Part shown: piece after piece, positions 10,364-25,300 of the stretch
How the letters are laid out: the number at the start of each line of letters is the position of its first letter
How positions within the stretch are numbered: position 1 is the stretch's first letter
From: Asterias rubens
Lineage: Eukaryota > Echinodermata > Asteroidea > Forcipulatida > Asteriidae
Assembly: GCF_902459465.1 (NCBI RefSeq)
Contig: NC_047072.1
Coordinates: forward strand, 16,349,776 to 16,413,775
Direction of reading: 5' to 3'
DNA length: 64,000 bases
Notes under the pieces: generated by a model
The model's input: the letters and a program-made list of their open reading frames with translations, nothing else
The model's database searches: none
Told to the model about the DNA's origin: nothing
Program-made: the position numbers and the translations under genes

Positions 10364-13300
10364 TTAATCATTTTCAAGCGATGTCCCTGCTGATAACATA
10401 TTAATGCTCTTCCAAATTTTCCTGCATCCGAAGAAAATGAGAAAAACAAATCTATTCATTAGGAGTTTCAAATTGAATTGTGACTGCCTCCTTTTACCAT
10501 GACTACATCAAATTAAAGCCTAGAACATCCCAAACCTCTATTAACACTACAGAGAAATAAAGAAGCGACTATGATGATGTGTACTTTCTTAATCTCATCA
10601 AGTGATGTAATCTTTGCATGTCTCATAAGATGCTACGGAAAGCTTTGCCTTTCATTATTAGTGACTTCATCTTTTCATACTCACCTTATAATAGATGTTA
10701 AATTTTGCATCGGGGATAAAGAATATTTATTTTTGATTTTTACCCATACACTGATGTGTGTTAGCACTGTATACTCAGTACTTTCCCGAGTCCTGTGGAA
10801 AAATATCACAGGCATGTTACTTGGGTGGGATTCGAACCCACGACCCTTGCAATTCTAGAGCAGTGCCTTACCAACTAGACTACCGAGGTTGCCCGGTAGC
10901 TAGAGGCAGTTCAAATCCTTTGTTTTGGCAGCGGGTACCGCAACGATATAATAGATGTTAAATTTTGCATCGGGGATAAAGAATATTAATTCTTAATCAT
11001 ACTCACCTTGATTCGTTGGAATCAGCATTGGATTTATGCATCAATTTCTCCAAATCTGCTTCAAGTTGCTATGGAAATTGAAGAGAAAAAAAACCAAGAA
11101 TACAGTTTAGCCTAAGGGAAGCTCTAGCATTGCAGACAAGAATGTTTTTTTCCTAATGGTACACCTTGCTTTCGTATGGTGTACTAACACGGTATGCCAT
11201 TTTGTAAAACTAAATTTTGGACTCCACAAAATTACGGACGGTTTGAGTTCATGAAGTAAAAGAAAAACCACACAAAATCAAGGGATTAATGAAATAATAT
11301 TAAATTTGCACCGGGGAAAAACAAAAATGAATTTTTTCACCCCTGATGAAAATTTAACATCTAGCATGATATTGATCGAACTGTTGAGGTGACAACCCAT
11401 CCGTTGTTCTTAGAACTTTATGCAATATTGGTGTCCCTGCAAATCTAATTAAATTTTGATTAGCCAGAAATAAAACAGGTCGGCCTGACTCATCTTGTTT
11501 TATTGATTGATAAAAAATGTACGTAGGTTACAAGTACAACCTGACTAGACGAAGATGAAAGTCATGGCTGACAAAAAGGTCAGAACCAAGGATCCACCTT
11601 TAAGGAGCAGGGCTTGCTCTTAAGCTTTTTGTTTAGTAGCCAACTGGGCTCTGGGTTTTACTTTCCCCCAGGAAGTTTTATTCGCCCTGATTTTAAATAT
11701 GTACTGTCATAAATCTTTCTGATGCATTACTTATTATAAAGGTATTATAGTAGCAATCACAACAAAGTATTTTAATAGGCAAATAAAGTTCCACTCAAAC
11801 ACCTAAAAATAAATTAAAACATTTGAAAAATGTAGGCCTATTATTCATCTGAATGGAAGAAATCTAACATTTTAAATAAGTAGGTTGCACAGTTTTTAAG
11901 TAGCCCACAGGACAATTTGAGAGGTGATGTTTACTAGCCCATAGTTTTTACTAGACAATGTATGCCGGGCTAGTGTTAAGGGGTGAGCCCTGAGGAGCTA
12001 CGTTGAAATGATGGCAATTCCACCGTTTAGTACGAAACCTCTGGAGTTATAGATTCCAGGAGCTTTAGGGAACACTATCCTCAGAGCTAGAGAAATTTAT
12101 TATGGAGCGTGACTTCTTTGTATTTTTGAAGAAATTGAATGCACTTTTCAAGGCGTAGACATAAAAAGTCTGAGAGGCCCCTTGGCTTTGAATTAAGTCC
12201 TTCACAATTCTAGAATAGAACCCTGGATGTTAAAGTGGATTGTATTATTATTTTGTCTTCTTTAAGAATACGCAGTCCTTGAATTATAAGCTGACTACGG
12301 CCTTCAATGCCCCATGTCTTGGCCTTCTTTTGGTGCCCCTTCAAAAGTTTCCCATCGACTTAAAGATTTCCAATGGAAGTGCCCTTTTCAAAAAGAAAAA
12401 ATTGCCTTGCCCTTTCAAACATAAAATTCTAAGCCTGGAGACGGTCAGAGCAATCTGATCGTTGACACACCGGTTCTTCTCGTCAGAGCTGACGCTAATC
12501 ACAAAAGAGATTTTCACATGGTGTCACCCCAAACCAAAATGTGGATTGTCTTTTGCAGTGTTTAAACTATTACAAGGTTTATTGATCTCAACCAATGCAT
12601 CTCAAGTTCCCACGTGAACAGAGTTTGATCACCCATGGGAAATCAATGGATTGTCATTAGACTTTAGTCAGAATCTTTATTCAATTCTGCTCTTTCATCA
12701 AGAACTTTTTTTCTTTCTGATTACAAAAAAAACTCAAAGGCACTACACACTAAATTTCTCCAAATAATTTTTTAGCGTGAAAATTTATTTGGTAACGAGC
12801 AAGGGAGAGCTGTTAATGGTTTAAAACATTATGTGAGAAAAGGGTAATTTCTCGCTGAAATATTAACAGAAGGTTTCAGGCATGAATTGAAGTATATTTT
12901 AGGCATCTAAAAAGACACACTTATGTGCAACAAGGGTGTTTTTTCTTTCAAGACTTGCAACTTTGATCAGATTTGTTATTTTATGCACTTTAAAAGCAAT
13001 GTGTTCTGCTTCTACATTTGTAGCTGTTATGCATCTGGAATTTGACCCATATAAGAGGCTGTCTGAACACATATTGCTGACAAGCTGACATAATTGACTG
13101 ACTGTTTGTTTCTATCATAAACATATATCTAGGTCAATGGTTTAGTAATATCGACTGATTTTCACTTCATGTGGTTGTACATCAATAACATGTAATGTGC
13201 ATTGTCTTACTTTGATCCCAGTCATAGAACTAAAAAAATGTGAACACAATTTACATTATCAACAACAAAAACAAAACAACCTTTGATTTAGGGGACATAA

Positions 13301-16300
13301 ATATTGAAAAATATTTAAGTCTCAGAAGATATTTTGAAGGAGCACCCAGGACCAAAGGTAACCAAAGCACGAAATAATAATGTCAATATTTTCAGTTATC
13401 ACAAATTTACAAACTAAATGGTTCCTATGAATAGATTGCCTCTAAAGGTCCAATTATCTGCTTGTAAAATATTGGTCTTGTTATCTCTAATTGCGTTAAT
13501 TGAAGCACTTTAAGTGCAGTTAATGACAACTTTAAGCCTTTCAAGACCCTTCCTTCACTCAGGATTTGTAATCATAAGTAAATTTTGCCCTAATTCATCA
13601 CCAGGTAATTACATTTTGGGCCAATTACTGGGGAAGTATTTCAACAAGAACACTCAACCACCAAAGCCCACCTAGATTAAACAACCTCTAAATTATCGCT
13701 AGGTTTGACAAGGTCACAAGTAAAAGGTTTTTTCATTTAAAATGAACATTTTTATTAGTGGACTTCATAAAATCGAAATTGGAGGGATGGGTCTCTGCAA
13801 AGGTCAACACAGATACTCTGCAGCAAATGATTAAGTAAAAAGGGGTACTGGAGGAAAATTAATGGATGGGTCATCCTCAACACACAAGCAAAGTAAATTA
13901 GTTGGCCTGGCGCTTCACTGTTTTTTTAATATATTTATAATTTATTTTTAGCCTCCGAGAAAGACTCTGCTAAGGGCCAAACGTCAGGCTATGAACTTTG
14001 CATAAAGGTCACTTTAAGATCAGACGATGAGTGTTATAACTGTATGTTATTACTGGGTCTGACTGAATCAACTCTGCCAATATACAGCTAGAATACAAAT
14101 ATTGACTGCTTCGAGTACTACAATACCCGAGGTGATCCTCGGTGCATTGATTTCCCAGAAGCGAAGCCAAAAGAAAAAAGACCTTCTCCGTGGTTCAGGG
14201 GTGTTGCAATATTAAAATCAGCAAGAGAAATACTAGAATTCAGAAGTATGCAAATGATGACAATGAGCCACAGCTCACTCATATATACAAATTACTGTCC
14301 TGCAAGAGAGTTTGTATGTAAACACCCTCCTTTTAAAACTCAAAGTAGTTCAATTTTAACGAATTTTAACCTAAACAAAGGATTGCGTTTCCTGTAGAAG
14401 ATAAACATTTCTAAACAAAATGATTTATTTTCTTTGCCTTACACACACACCAAAGGTGGTTTGATTCATTATTATTCAGGAATAATACAATTCAGGATTA
14501 TTTTTACAGCGTGATCTTATTTGCTCTGGATTTGAAATGAAATTTTCACATGTTAGTTTTTATTAATAAATCTACATAATAGGATTGAAACAATCAAACA
14601 GTTCCTAAACCCAAAAGAAAGCCAAAATGATAAAGAAACTCCGAACTTAAAACCATCTTACCTGAATTGTCTTCTCTAGATATTCATTGGTACTCAACAC
14701 CTTCAAGACATCCGCCTCCGTATCTCGTACACATTGATCAAGATGTTGACAAACAGACGCAGGGACGTAATTCTCATTCAGTTCAGATCTGAGATTCTGT
14801 AGTTCATCCATCTGAGCTAAGATACCAACATGAAGCTCAAGTATCTGGTCCTCGATACCTTTAGGTTTATCGTCTCGATGATGATGTCGAGCGGCTCTTA
14901 AGGATTTCTGCGTCTTGGATTCTGGCTCTGGAGGAGGCAGATTGTCTAGAGTCTCCTGCTCGTTTCGAACCTTCTTTCTTAATCTGTTAGAATTCAAGAA
15001 AATAAATGTTTCAGTCAGGTCAGTATGCTTGTGAGAAACCATTAAGTTGCCGAACACAGGCTGGTCAGGTTGGTGTAGTGATGTCTTGCCTCGCCTTCTC
15101 TCGAACCCTGGTTTGAATCATGCAGGGGACGTGGATTGGGTTTTCACTACTTGGCTGCGTGGGTTTTCCCTGGAATATATCTCTAGGGTTTTCCTCTCAC
15201 ATCTAAAACTGAAAATTCTTCTATGTCTTTTCTCTTCTCGTTTGGCTCTAACAAGAGCATTGAGAATTTATCAAAACCCCAAAACATGAATATTCAATCT
15301 GAATCAAAGAACACAATTTGGCAAGAATTCAATCTTTCTGACATTTCCTGAACTATTGATCATATTAAAAACTATCATTCAATCCATGCACAACTCTTAA
15401 AGACACTGGACACTATTGGTAATTACTCAAAATAGTTGTATACATAAACACTAATTTGGTTAGTGAGCAACGGAAAGCTTACAGTATAAACATTGTGAGA
15501 AATGGCTCACTCAAAATATGACTTCAGCTGAAGCCTTTTATCTAAAAGTCACACAGTAATGCAACTAGGGTGTTTTTTCTTTCATTATTCTCTTGCAACT
15601 TCAAAGACCAATTGAGCCAAAACTTAAGAGGTTGTTTCTCACTAAAATATTTTAGACTTCAGGCCTGAAGCCTTTTATTGGGCATCTGAAAGCACAATTA
15701 ATATTTGTGCAACAAGGGTGTTTATTGCAAAATTTTGATGACCAATTAAGTCAAAATGTTGACAGGTTTGTTATTTGATGCATATTGGATAGGGATACAG
15801 CAAGTGAGGAGACTAGTCTATGACAACTACTTAAAGTATAGCGTGCCTTTAACTAACCATTAGTGGACAGTCACAGCCTTGAGTCAATTTGATCTTACAC
15901 TTAGTGAGACAATGATGACTTCACTCAATGCATTGATTGATCTTAGATATTCATTAAATGAGTACAAAGACCTGAAAGAAAACACAGCCAGGGAGAGAGG
16001 GGGGACTTTGATCTGGACAATTGCGGACTGTTTAGGCCAAATAAAAAATGTTTAGCATCCCCGCCCGCTTTTTTTAGAAGCATTTATAAAAAAAAAAATT
16101 ATGAAAAATTATATTTTAATTTTTACTTGTGGACTACTTAGGGCAAATAAAAAAACATGCTAAGCGTCCCCTCCCGCATCTTTTTTAGAGACCGCTTCTG
16201 TTTTTCTTTTATTTATTTTAAAATGAAAAACTTTTTTGAAACTCTTTTAGAAGCCCAGATGGTTGTTTTTAAAAATGTGTAGGTTGGCCTTTTTGAAGAA

Positions 16301-19300
16301 AAAAAAAATCCCCTTCTTCTTTAAAAAAAAAAAAGACAGGACACTAAACATGTTTTTTTTTTAATGGGGGGGGGGGGGCCTTCAGTCAACATCTCTCATC
16401 ACACTTTAACACACTCTCATTCCCTGTAACTTATTAAGGAGAGGTTTCTCTAATAATCTTATTTTTTTTCCTTTGTTGATTGAGTTTGCAGAGTCTGTTT
16501 TTCACAACCTCATTATCTTTGGCTGAAAGCTTCGTATAATAGAAGGTGATTGTCCAGGCCTGTATGGTTAATTTCTGAAAGGGAAAGGGCACCAAGGCAT
16601 TTTCTCTTTGGTACATGTAACGGGCACCCTAGGAAATTGGAATGTCTACTATAGCAATTTAAGGGCACCAAGGCAATGAGAGGGCAAGGCCATTTTCAAA
16701 TAGAAAAAGGGTACTAACTTTTCTTGGAAAATCTTAAAGTCTATATGGGAAACTTTTAAAAGGGGCACCAAGGCCTAGTGCCAAGACCAGGGGCAACGGA
16801 GGCCATGGCCTCCATGAAATCTCAGGCCATTATTCTGTGAAACTTAAAACACAATGAATCTCTATAATCGTAGGACTTAGGACGAGTTAAGTTCCGTGTC
16901 GGACGCATTTAACATCCTAACTCGAGATAAGATTAATCCTGGCATTTGGTTAAGATTAATCCTGGCATTTGGTTAAGATTAATCCTGGCATTTGGTTAAG
17001 ATTAATCCTGGCATTTGGTTAAGATTAATCCTGGCATTTGGTTAAGATTAATCCTGGCAATTGGTTAAGATTAATCCTGGCATTTGGTTAAGATTAATCC
17101 TGGCATTTGGTTAAGATTAATCCTGGCATTTGGTTAAGATTAATCCGGGCATTTGGTTAAATCAATGGCAGGATTCCTTTTTAGAAACTATTTTCAACTT
17201 TGAACATCTCACCTGTCATTTTCCTGCAGTAACTCCTTAGCCTTCTTTTCAAGCAGTTTGACTTCCTCTTGTGCATGGCTCACCTCCCCTGGTGCTATAG
17301 GTGTACCACTTGCCAAGCTCTCAACTTGTTGAACCAAGACCTGGCTGTGTTTTTGAGGTTGGGTGTCCAGTAATGAGCCCATGTACACTTCATACTCATT
17401 CTAAATAGACGGATAAACAAAAAAAGGCAATAAGTTATCATCCAGGTAACACTAGTGTCTTTTTGCCAAGTAGATTCTTTTTCAAAGAACTCTCTTGCTG
17501 AACATCGACCATGTTTAGACACCCAATATCCTGAGGGAATGCATGCAGTTGATTTAAAAGTAAACTCAAATTAATTTTAATGGCTTTTGCTGATGAGAAA
17601 CACACTGCTTCTAAAAAAAAATTGTTTTTTCTTTCTCCAAAAAATAAACAAACATCAGAACGTTTGAAGTTGTTTAAATTATGAATACAAGCACCTAAGG
17701 GAATGTGCATCCACATAAACACACTGCTGCATACAAAAAAAATTCTGTAATAAATAAACATGAAAATGTTCGAAGTTGTTTGAATTATAAATATTACCAG
17801 CACTGACATGCAGTGAACAGTGCAATTATTGACAATTAACGTCAACGACATAAGATTGCCTCAAGCATGTTTGGAAAATAAAGCTATTATTTTTTATTTA
17901 AACTGCTGTTCCTACTACTAAATTAACATGACGTCTGAGCATAATTTGACATTTTATTCATAAAGGCACCTGCAAATTGTTGTTAATGAAGTGGATTGAT
18001 TCCTGCTTGAGATTGAACCTTGGGGCATGAAATGAATATCAATCTTGATGCAATTATTTGCTTATTATTTTACACAAACTAAACACCAATATAATAAAAA
18101 TAAAAGTACAAGTGACCTGTATGCTTCGTTTTTGAAAGGGCAAGGGCACCAAGGAATAAAGACACCCTCTGAGGAAATTGTACATTTAACTAATAGAGCG
18201 TTTCAAGGGCACCAAAAGGAGGCAATCACGACAACTTAACCACGACAATAACGTCCTTTGAATCTTTGGTCTTGAAGATTTACCAAATGTTTAAGAGATA
18301 CTGTAAATGGTAAACAACACAGGCATGAAATTTTGGGGAAAAAAGTAAGACAATTTTATTAAGTGCAATGGCTGACCTACATGTACCCGTGGTGTAGGCT
18401 CTAATATTTTTGTTTTGGCTTTATTAATAACAGATTTTCAGATATTTCAAAGGAAAAGAAAAAATCGAAAAAACAGACTGAAGCAGGGAGAATATCGAAG
18501 GCTTGTAAACAGTAGACTCAATGTACATTCTACCCTAATCAATGGTTTTGACTTCACTCAAACAGGAATGGCCTCAGGATATTTTGTCCCCTAGGGTATA
18601 CACAGCTGCATATTTGCGGACTTAATTGGAGCCTGTGAGTCTTGAATCCACAGGTTATAACCTCTTCTTGTCAGTGTGTACTTTCAGTTATTTCCCATGA
18701 GACATAAAATATTGAAGATGAAACTAAAACACCGTGGTCATGTGACGATGTTGACACTTAGTCTGATGATGCTTGTCCGATACTTCCTAGAGGAAATGAC
18801 ATTCCCCAGGTCATTGCCTTGGTGCCCATGAAATGCAGTAGAAATTTACAATTTCCTCAAAGGGTGCCCTTTACCAAGGAGAAAATGCCTTGGTGCCCTT
18901 GCCCTTTCAAAAATAAAGCATTAGGCGTGTGACATGGTAATTTCCCTGAGCCGGAGTCTAGCTAACTGACAGATGTGTAAATGCTGAGTATTTAACATTA
19001 TATGAAGCAGTAAAAGCATAAAGAAAAGACTTTGAGCGTAATCAATCATGGATCCATTAAAACTTCATGTTTTGTTAACCATCAAAGCATTAAACTGTCA
19101 TTCCAATTACTCAAATAGCTCATAAAGAATTCATTCAATGTCAAATTCAAGCATGCCAGACTGCATTAAGCCACCGATAGACAAACATTTCTTATCTTAA
19201 AGCGTCATACTTTTCATTTAAAGCCATTGGACACTTTCGGTAAATAGTAATGTCCAAAGCCCACACTTCGCATATCACATCTTATATAATATAAAATAAC

Positions 19301-22300
19301 AAACCTGTGAAAATTTAGGCTCAATCAATCGTCAGAGTCGGGAGAAAATAACGGGAAAACCCACCCTTGTTTCTGCTCGTTTCACCGTGTCATGACATGT
19401 GTTTAAAGTAAATCCGTAATTCTCGATATCGAGAATTGATATTGTTTTAATGTTTTCTCAAAAAGTAAAGCATTTTTTTTTAAACCTTCTGTAAGCCCTG
19501 TAAGTTATTTGTAAATCTGTGAACTTTTAATTTTGGTTCTGTACCGCAAGTGTCCAATGGCTTTAAACACACGCTCAGGCCTGCAAGCTTCGTTTTTGAA
19601 AGGGCAAGGGCACCAAAGCCGTGTTCGCATTGGACTAACGTTTCACCGAGACAGTGGTTAACATTCCAAAAGGGGAAACTTACCAGCGTCCGCACTTAAA
19701 TTTATTTGACTTGGGTAAACTAACCGAGACCATGGGTAAACTAACCGAGCTGGCGCCCTGCGTGACATTGAATAGTTTGATAATCACGAAAATATTATGA
19801 CAAAACATGTCAGCTTCTTCGGGCCACGAACAGATGGGAGACTTAACCGAGTCGTCGCGTCTGCATTGGACTTTCTGGCTCGGTTAAACTGACCTGGTCA
19901 ATCTTCCTGGGCACCTTTGGCTCGGTTAAACTACCCATTCGGGTTGGGTAAGTTACCTGGGAGGAAAACTTCCTGGGCTGTTCGCATTGGACTTAAAATG
20001 GGTAAGTTACCCATTGGCTCGGTTAGTTTACCCAAATTAAGTCCAATGTGAACAGGGCTCAAGGCACTTTCTCCTGTGGTAAACCAATAAATAATAAAGC
20101 GGAAAAGCATCTCATTACATTAGTATTTCCCTTCAACTCAATTGATAAGAATAATTATGAATTGACAGATATCCTCACTACTCCAAGTACATTCAAAGTA
20201 TATTCCATTTTAAATAATCTGGTCCAACTGGGGAAAGTTCCATATATATGCCCCACCTAATAGAATCGCAAACTTGTTTATTGTGTCTCAAAAAGGAGTG
20301 AAGAAGTACGGGAAAGTACTGAGTATACAGTGCTTACACACATCAGTGTAAGGTTGAGCCAAATAGTATTCTTTATTCCCCATGCAAATTTAACATCTAT
20401 TAAAACCAACTCAACTTGTTTTAACTACAAGTCTTCTGAGACCTTCAAAATTTGAAACACTTTTAAGGTGGTTTCAGGCATTGATAAAAATTACAGCATA
20501 AAAAAACCCTGCAATTCACATCAGTACAACTGTAATTGTTGTAACACCACTCTCTCACTCACTCCTAGATATGGGTTGATTATTACACGTAAACAAATAA
20601 ATAATAAAGCGGAAAAACCTCAATATTACATTAGTCTTTCCCTTCAACTCAATTGACAAAAATAATTATTAATATTGACCGATATCCTCGCTACACCAAG
20701 GATGTCCAATATTAAATTATATTTTTTTTATTTTACAATTTACAAACGTTTGCAATCTTCAATCTTCATTGGATGAAAAACAGCAGTTTGCACTGAACAT
20801 TTTGTGCACAATTAACACTACTTTGATTTTTTAGCAAAGATGAATTTCTTTTTTTGGGGGGGGGGGGGGGGCAGCAAAAGCAACTGGAATATCATGCTCC
20901 TGAAAAAGGGGAAAATCATTTACACTTTGGATTTTTGGAACAATTTGATTGTTTTAATCCTACATACAATCAAACGGACATGTGAAAAATTCATTTCACA
21001 AGATCACAAAAGGACCTCAGATTAACATTTTTGCCATCAAAACTAATATCAATTTACACAACCACATACCTTCAAAGTATGTTTCTCAAAATGTCTACTA
21101 ATACTATCAAAAGCTGCCGTCTACTTTCTTCTTGCCAAAAGTTTGTATTGCCATTCATTTTAAGAGTGAGATTCATCATCAGTTCTGGGTTTTTTAATAT
21201 ATTTATTTTACCCAATAGTGTCCAAACTAAAACATCTAAAACACAAAAGCACTAAAGCGATTTTTGTTTTCAGAAAGAAGCCAACCAAGTACCATGAAGA
21301 AGTAGGAAGAAAAATTGTCATGAAGTTGTGACAAAATATTTTTCCTTTTTTAACCATCACATTACTAGTCACAAAATTGCTAGAAATAAACAAATATTTT
21401 AAAAGTCTACCTGTATCTGAAGCGTGTAAGAGCCACAATCGATGCATTGCACTGTTCTTTGTCTTGATACCATAATACGAACAAGTCAACTTCCTCAAGA
21501 AATGAAAACAATCGCTGTGAGAAATCTTCTCTTTTAACCAACGATAACGATCACCAAGCAAGACCTAACAGTAAAGATGCAGTGAAAGTATTCACTGTAC
21601 CAGTAGCATCAAATTACAACCAAAAGCTCTTCTGATACAATAATGAACAAAAGTCAGCTTTCTCAAGAAACAAAAACACTCGCTGTGAGAGCTCTCCTCT
21701 TAAAACTGCAGTGACAATCACCAAGCAAGATCCTACAGCCAGTAGTGATGCAGCGAAAGCTTTTAACACTGTACCAGTAGCATCACATCACAACCTAAGG
21801 TTTTCTATATGAACAAGTCAACTTCCTCAAGAAACAAGAACACCCGTTGTGAGAAGAGAAACCTCCTCTAACTGACGATATCACCAAGCAAGACCCTACA
21901 TACATGTAACAGCCAGTGGTGATGCAGCGAAAGCTTTTAACACTGTACCAGTAGCATCAAATCACAACCAAGATGTTTTCTATACATAATCATTATGCCG
22001 GCAGCAGTGAGGCAGCCTGAGAACTAGGCTCTGGAGCAGTCAGTGTCCCTATGTGATGTCTCAAATTGTATGCTTAGACAACAAGTCACGACCAATTTGA
22101 ACTTTGTTTCACAAAGCTATAGTAATAAAATATCTTGTTTCTCCCGAGGAATTTTGAACTGGTCAATAATCTGAATATTCAAAAAAATAACCTCTCCACA
22201 TAAAAACAAAAAAAATTTCAACCAAATTCAAATTTTTATTTGTTTATAAATCAGTTGCAGGTTGACATGTATTATATTAAAATGATTTAGGGCTGAAAAA

Positions 22301-25300
22301 AGAAAATTGGCTTAAAAGTGTGTTAAAAAAAGAAGAAGTAGATTGCACAGTTTTTAATAGCCCACAGGGCAAGATGTGAAGGGTGTTTAGTAGCCCGTAG
22401 CAGATTTGACTAGACAATGTACGCCGGGCTAATGTTAAGGGGTGAGCCCTGGCACTTCATGTCAATAGAAGTTCCTGCAATAAATGAGATCGTATTGAAG
22501 GCCTAACTGATGCCGAGGCAAATAGCCAGTAATTTAAATCATTCCCTGTGGAGCAGAGGTTTATGGACGTTCTTCAAAACAGATTCTTTGTTGCAGTCAA
22601 TTTCACACTGTTCAATGTGTTATAATTGGTCACAACGGAACCCAGTTAATACAATCAGTATTCAGTCTGACCTACTCATCACAAATTATTCATGGATGTT
22701 ATCCACTTGGATAAACCCATCAGAAAACTGACCTTGTAAACTTTGTTGTTGCTTCAATTATGAATGTACATGTATATATTAGCTACATGTACACATGTAT
22801 GGCTTAGGCCTAGATAATAAGCTCAGAATTCCTATCACGAATCACCCAAAGATATAACAAATAAATGGATAAAATAACTAGAATTAACTTGTTTTTTCCC
22901 CTCATTAGGGGGCCTATAGATATTCCTAATTATCTTATAATTATTTAAGCTCTTTGGGTTATCTACATGTATTTGCGATTTGTTTTCTTCAAAATAGTCA
23001 GCCATCAATAAGACAAAAAAATTCCTGGAACAAAAAAACAAAAACATAGGCCTACATATGATTTTCAGGGAAAAAATGTACAACTTTGAATCAACTATTA
23101 ATCATGTCAATAGCCAAGGTGTTTGTCCCTGGTGTGTGTCCCTCATTATGTTGAATTAACAGTAAATGAAGGAAAGTTTGATCAATAGAGGGCACTATTC
23201 GCGTATAACAGGGCTCAATTTCATCCAGCCTGTAAGCAGGGTGCGAAATTAACGGTTGCCCGGGGCAACCAAATCGTCCGGGCAACCTGTGATTGTGTCG
23301 CCGTTGCCCGACGGGCAACCTTATGAAAAACAACAATTTAGGCCTAACCTGCTTATTGTGCCAGCTCCAAAGATCGTTTGAATTTTCCACAAAAAAAAAA
23401 TATTTATGATTGTCAACCATTTTTGTATATTCCACGACGTCAACCGGACCGCGAGCCATGTGAGAACTTTCCAGCATCATCATTCACGTATTAAATAATA
23501 TGCGATGGCACAGCGCGGTTAAAATTGCAGTGCTGTGTAATAGCGGGACAGTAATGCACGTGCGTACATGTAGGGTACACGTACAACATTTACAATTGGA
23601 ATTCACGTTCTTGTTCTGTCCCAACTATAGAATCAGCCTAACTGCAGATATATGGGCCTTTACTTACCATCTTTGCTGTGTAGCAAAACACATAGTTGGG
23701 TCATTTCTATAGTTGGGACTGAACGTTTGCACCGCTGATCCTGGTCGCACACGCGCTTCCCAGCAACCGCTGGTGCCGTGCAGTTGTCATGCTGCACAGT
23801 GTGCCGCGCGCGGGACCAGCTTGCAAATGATAAACACGATGAATGGAGGCTGCGGGCACACACGCTTTCTAGAAATTGCGCTTTTCCGGGGATCACTGGT
23901 GCCACACGTGTTATGCTGCACGCGCACATAACAAGCGTGTGGGAACAGCTAGCGAGCATGTGTGAGCGCAGATCCACTCGCTACTTTAATTTGCGTGGTT
24001 GACACTGACAGTTCTAATATTTACGAAAGTTGCATGACACAAAGAATATCTCTTTTTTTTTCGGGCAACCTATTTTTCTTGTGGGCAACCTATTTTCAGT
24101 TGCTGGTTGCCCTGGGGGCAACCAGCAAATTTTCTTAATTTCGTACCCTGCTGTAAGCACAATAACCTGCTAAGGGCAGAAAAGTATAGCTTAACAGAAA
24201 CAGGTGACCAGGCAAAGTTAAATTGTTGTGACTGGTGCCCAACTTAATTTTTGCTCAGTAAAGAATTTTATCAAGTATTTTTTTCTGCTGCAAACAGCTT
24301 TATGAATTTAGCCCGCTGTAGATTTCAAATGCCAGTGTCTGGAATGTTGTAAGTTTATGTGGGGGAGAAAATAAATTACTAAAAAGAAGATTCAGCTGCT
24401 TTCTAGACTTGATTTGAAGATGAAACTTTGAATAATGTCCACGTACTTTAACACCGGCAAGTAGGTCACCAAAGGTTGGGGTCACTGTCATTAACTCCTC
24501 CCAAATGTTGCTATAAATCTGAAGACGATGGAAGTTTGGACCACTCAATCGATGTACCTCATCGAGAGACATTAAATCCTGGAGTAGAAAACAAATAAAG
24601 TAACTTAAGGCAAATCATTTCTTATATTGTGATCATGATTTTTTAAGCCCCAGGTCTTGAGGATTTCCCCCAAAAATGTCAATCCCCTGCCTTTACTCCT
24701 GTGTCCCTATACTACATCCCAAAACGATCGCTCTATGCACAAGCCAGGCACTTTCTGCAAAATTTTTAAACTCTGTTATTTGCTCATTTAATTTTTCAAA
24801 TGGATGGGTAATGTTTTTGTTTTCTTCAATTTCATTGCCGTTCACTGCTATTTCACTATTTGATTTTTAAATGAGGCATCATTGTTTCTAGCAACTGGCT
24901 TACTTGCCTTCAAATTTTACTGAAATTCAGTAGAAGATGATCTGAGAACTCATTAAGCACTAAATGTGGTACATTATTAGTGGCAGTGACACAGGAGACG
25001 AGGAAGGTCAAAAATATCTTACACCAAGGTGCTGAAAAAGGGAAACTGGTGTAAAATCACTTTGTAGACAACCTGGCCACCCTCATGTTAGACCGAACTA
25101 CATGTACTTGGAAAAGCCAACTTCAAACCACCAGTGGGCAACAAAGTGAGTGAGTTTTATAAATAAAACACTTACCGTTTCCAACTTTTTCTCAAGATGT
25201 TGGACTTGCTTCCGTCCAGCTAAGACATTCTGTTCAAGCATGTCTGGTCTCTTCATGACGTTAGTCTGAAAGTCTACAAAGCGCTGGAATTGTTCTTTCT

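Noticed and set aside
10825..10890. tRNA-like sequence with A and B boxes
   Set aside because: Part of a dispersed SINE with a conserved tail and several copies; no sound cloverleaf was seen. The same applies to 44570-44760, 51690-51757, 55520-55590 and 59866-59945.
21208..21561. 117-codon minus-strand frame that looked like an exon of the C6orf118-like gene
   Set aside because: The human protein joins the flanking exons directly (VK|DEYELYM in human, VK|NEYEVYM here), the splice phases do not fit, and the region is a three-unit tandem repeat.
23091..24002. Several overlapping open frames of 70-130 codons on both strands
   Set aside because: They lie in a more GC-rich hAT-like element where stops are rarer, overlap one another, and match no family.
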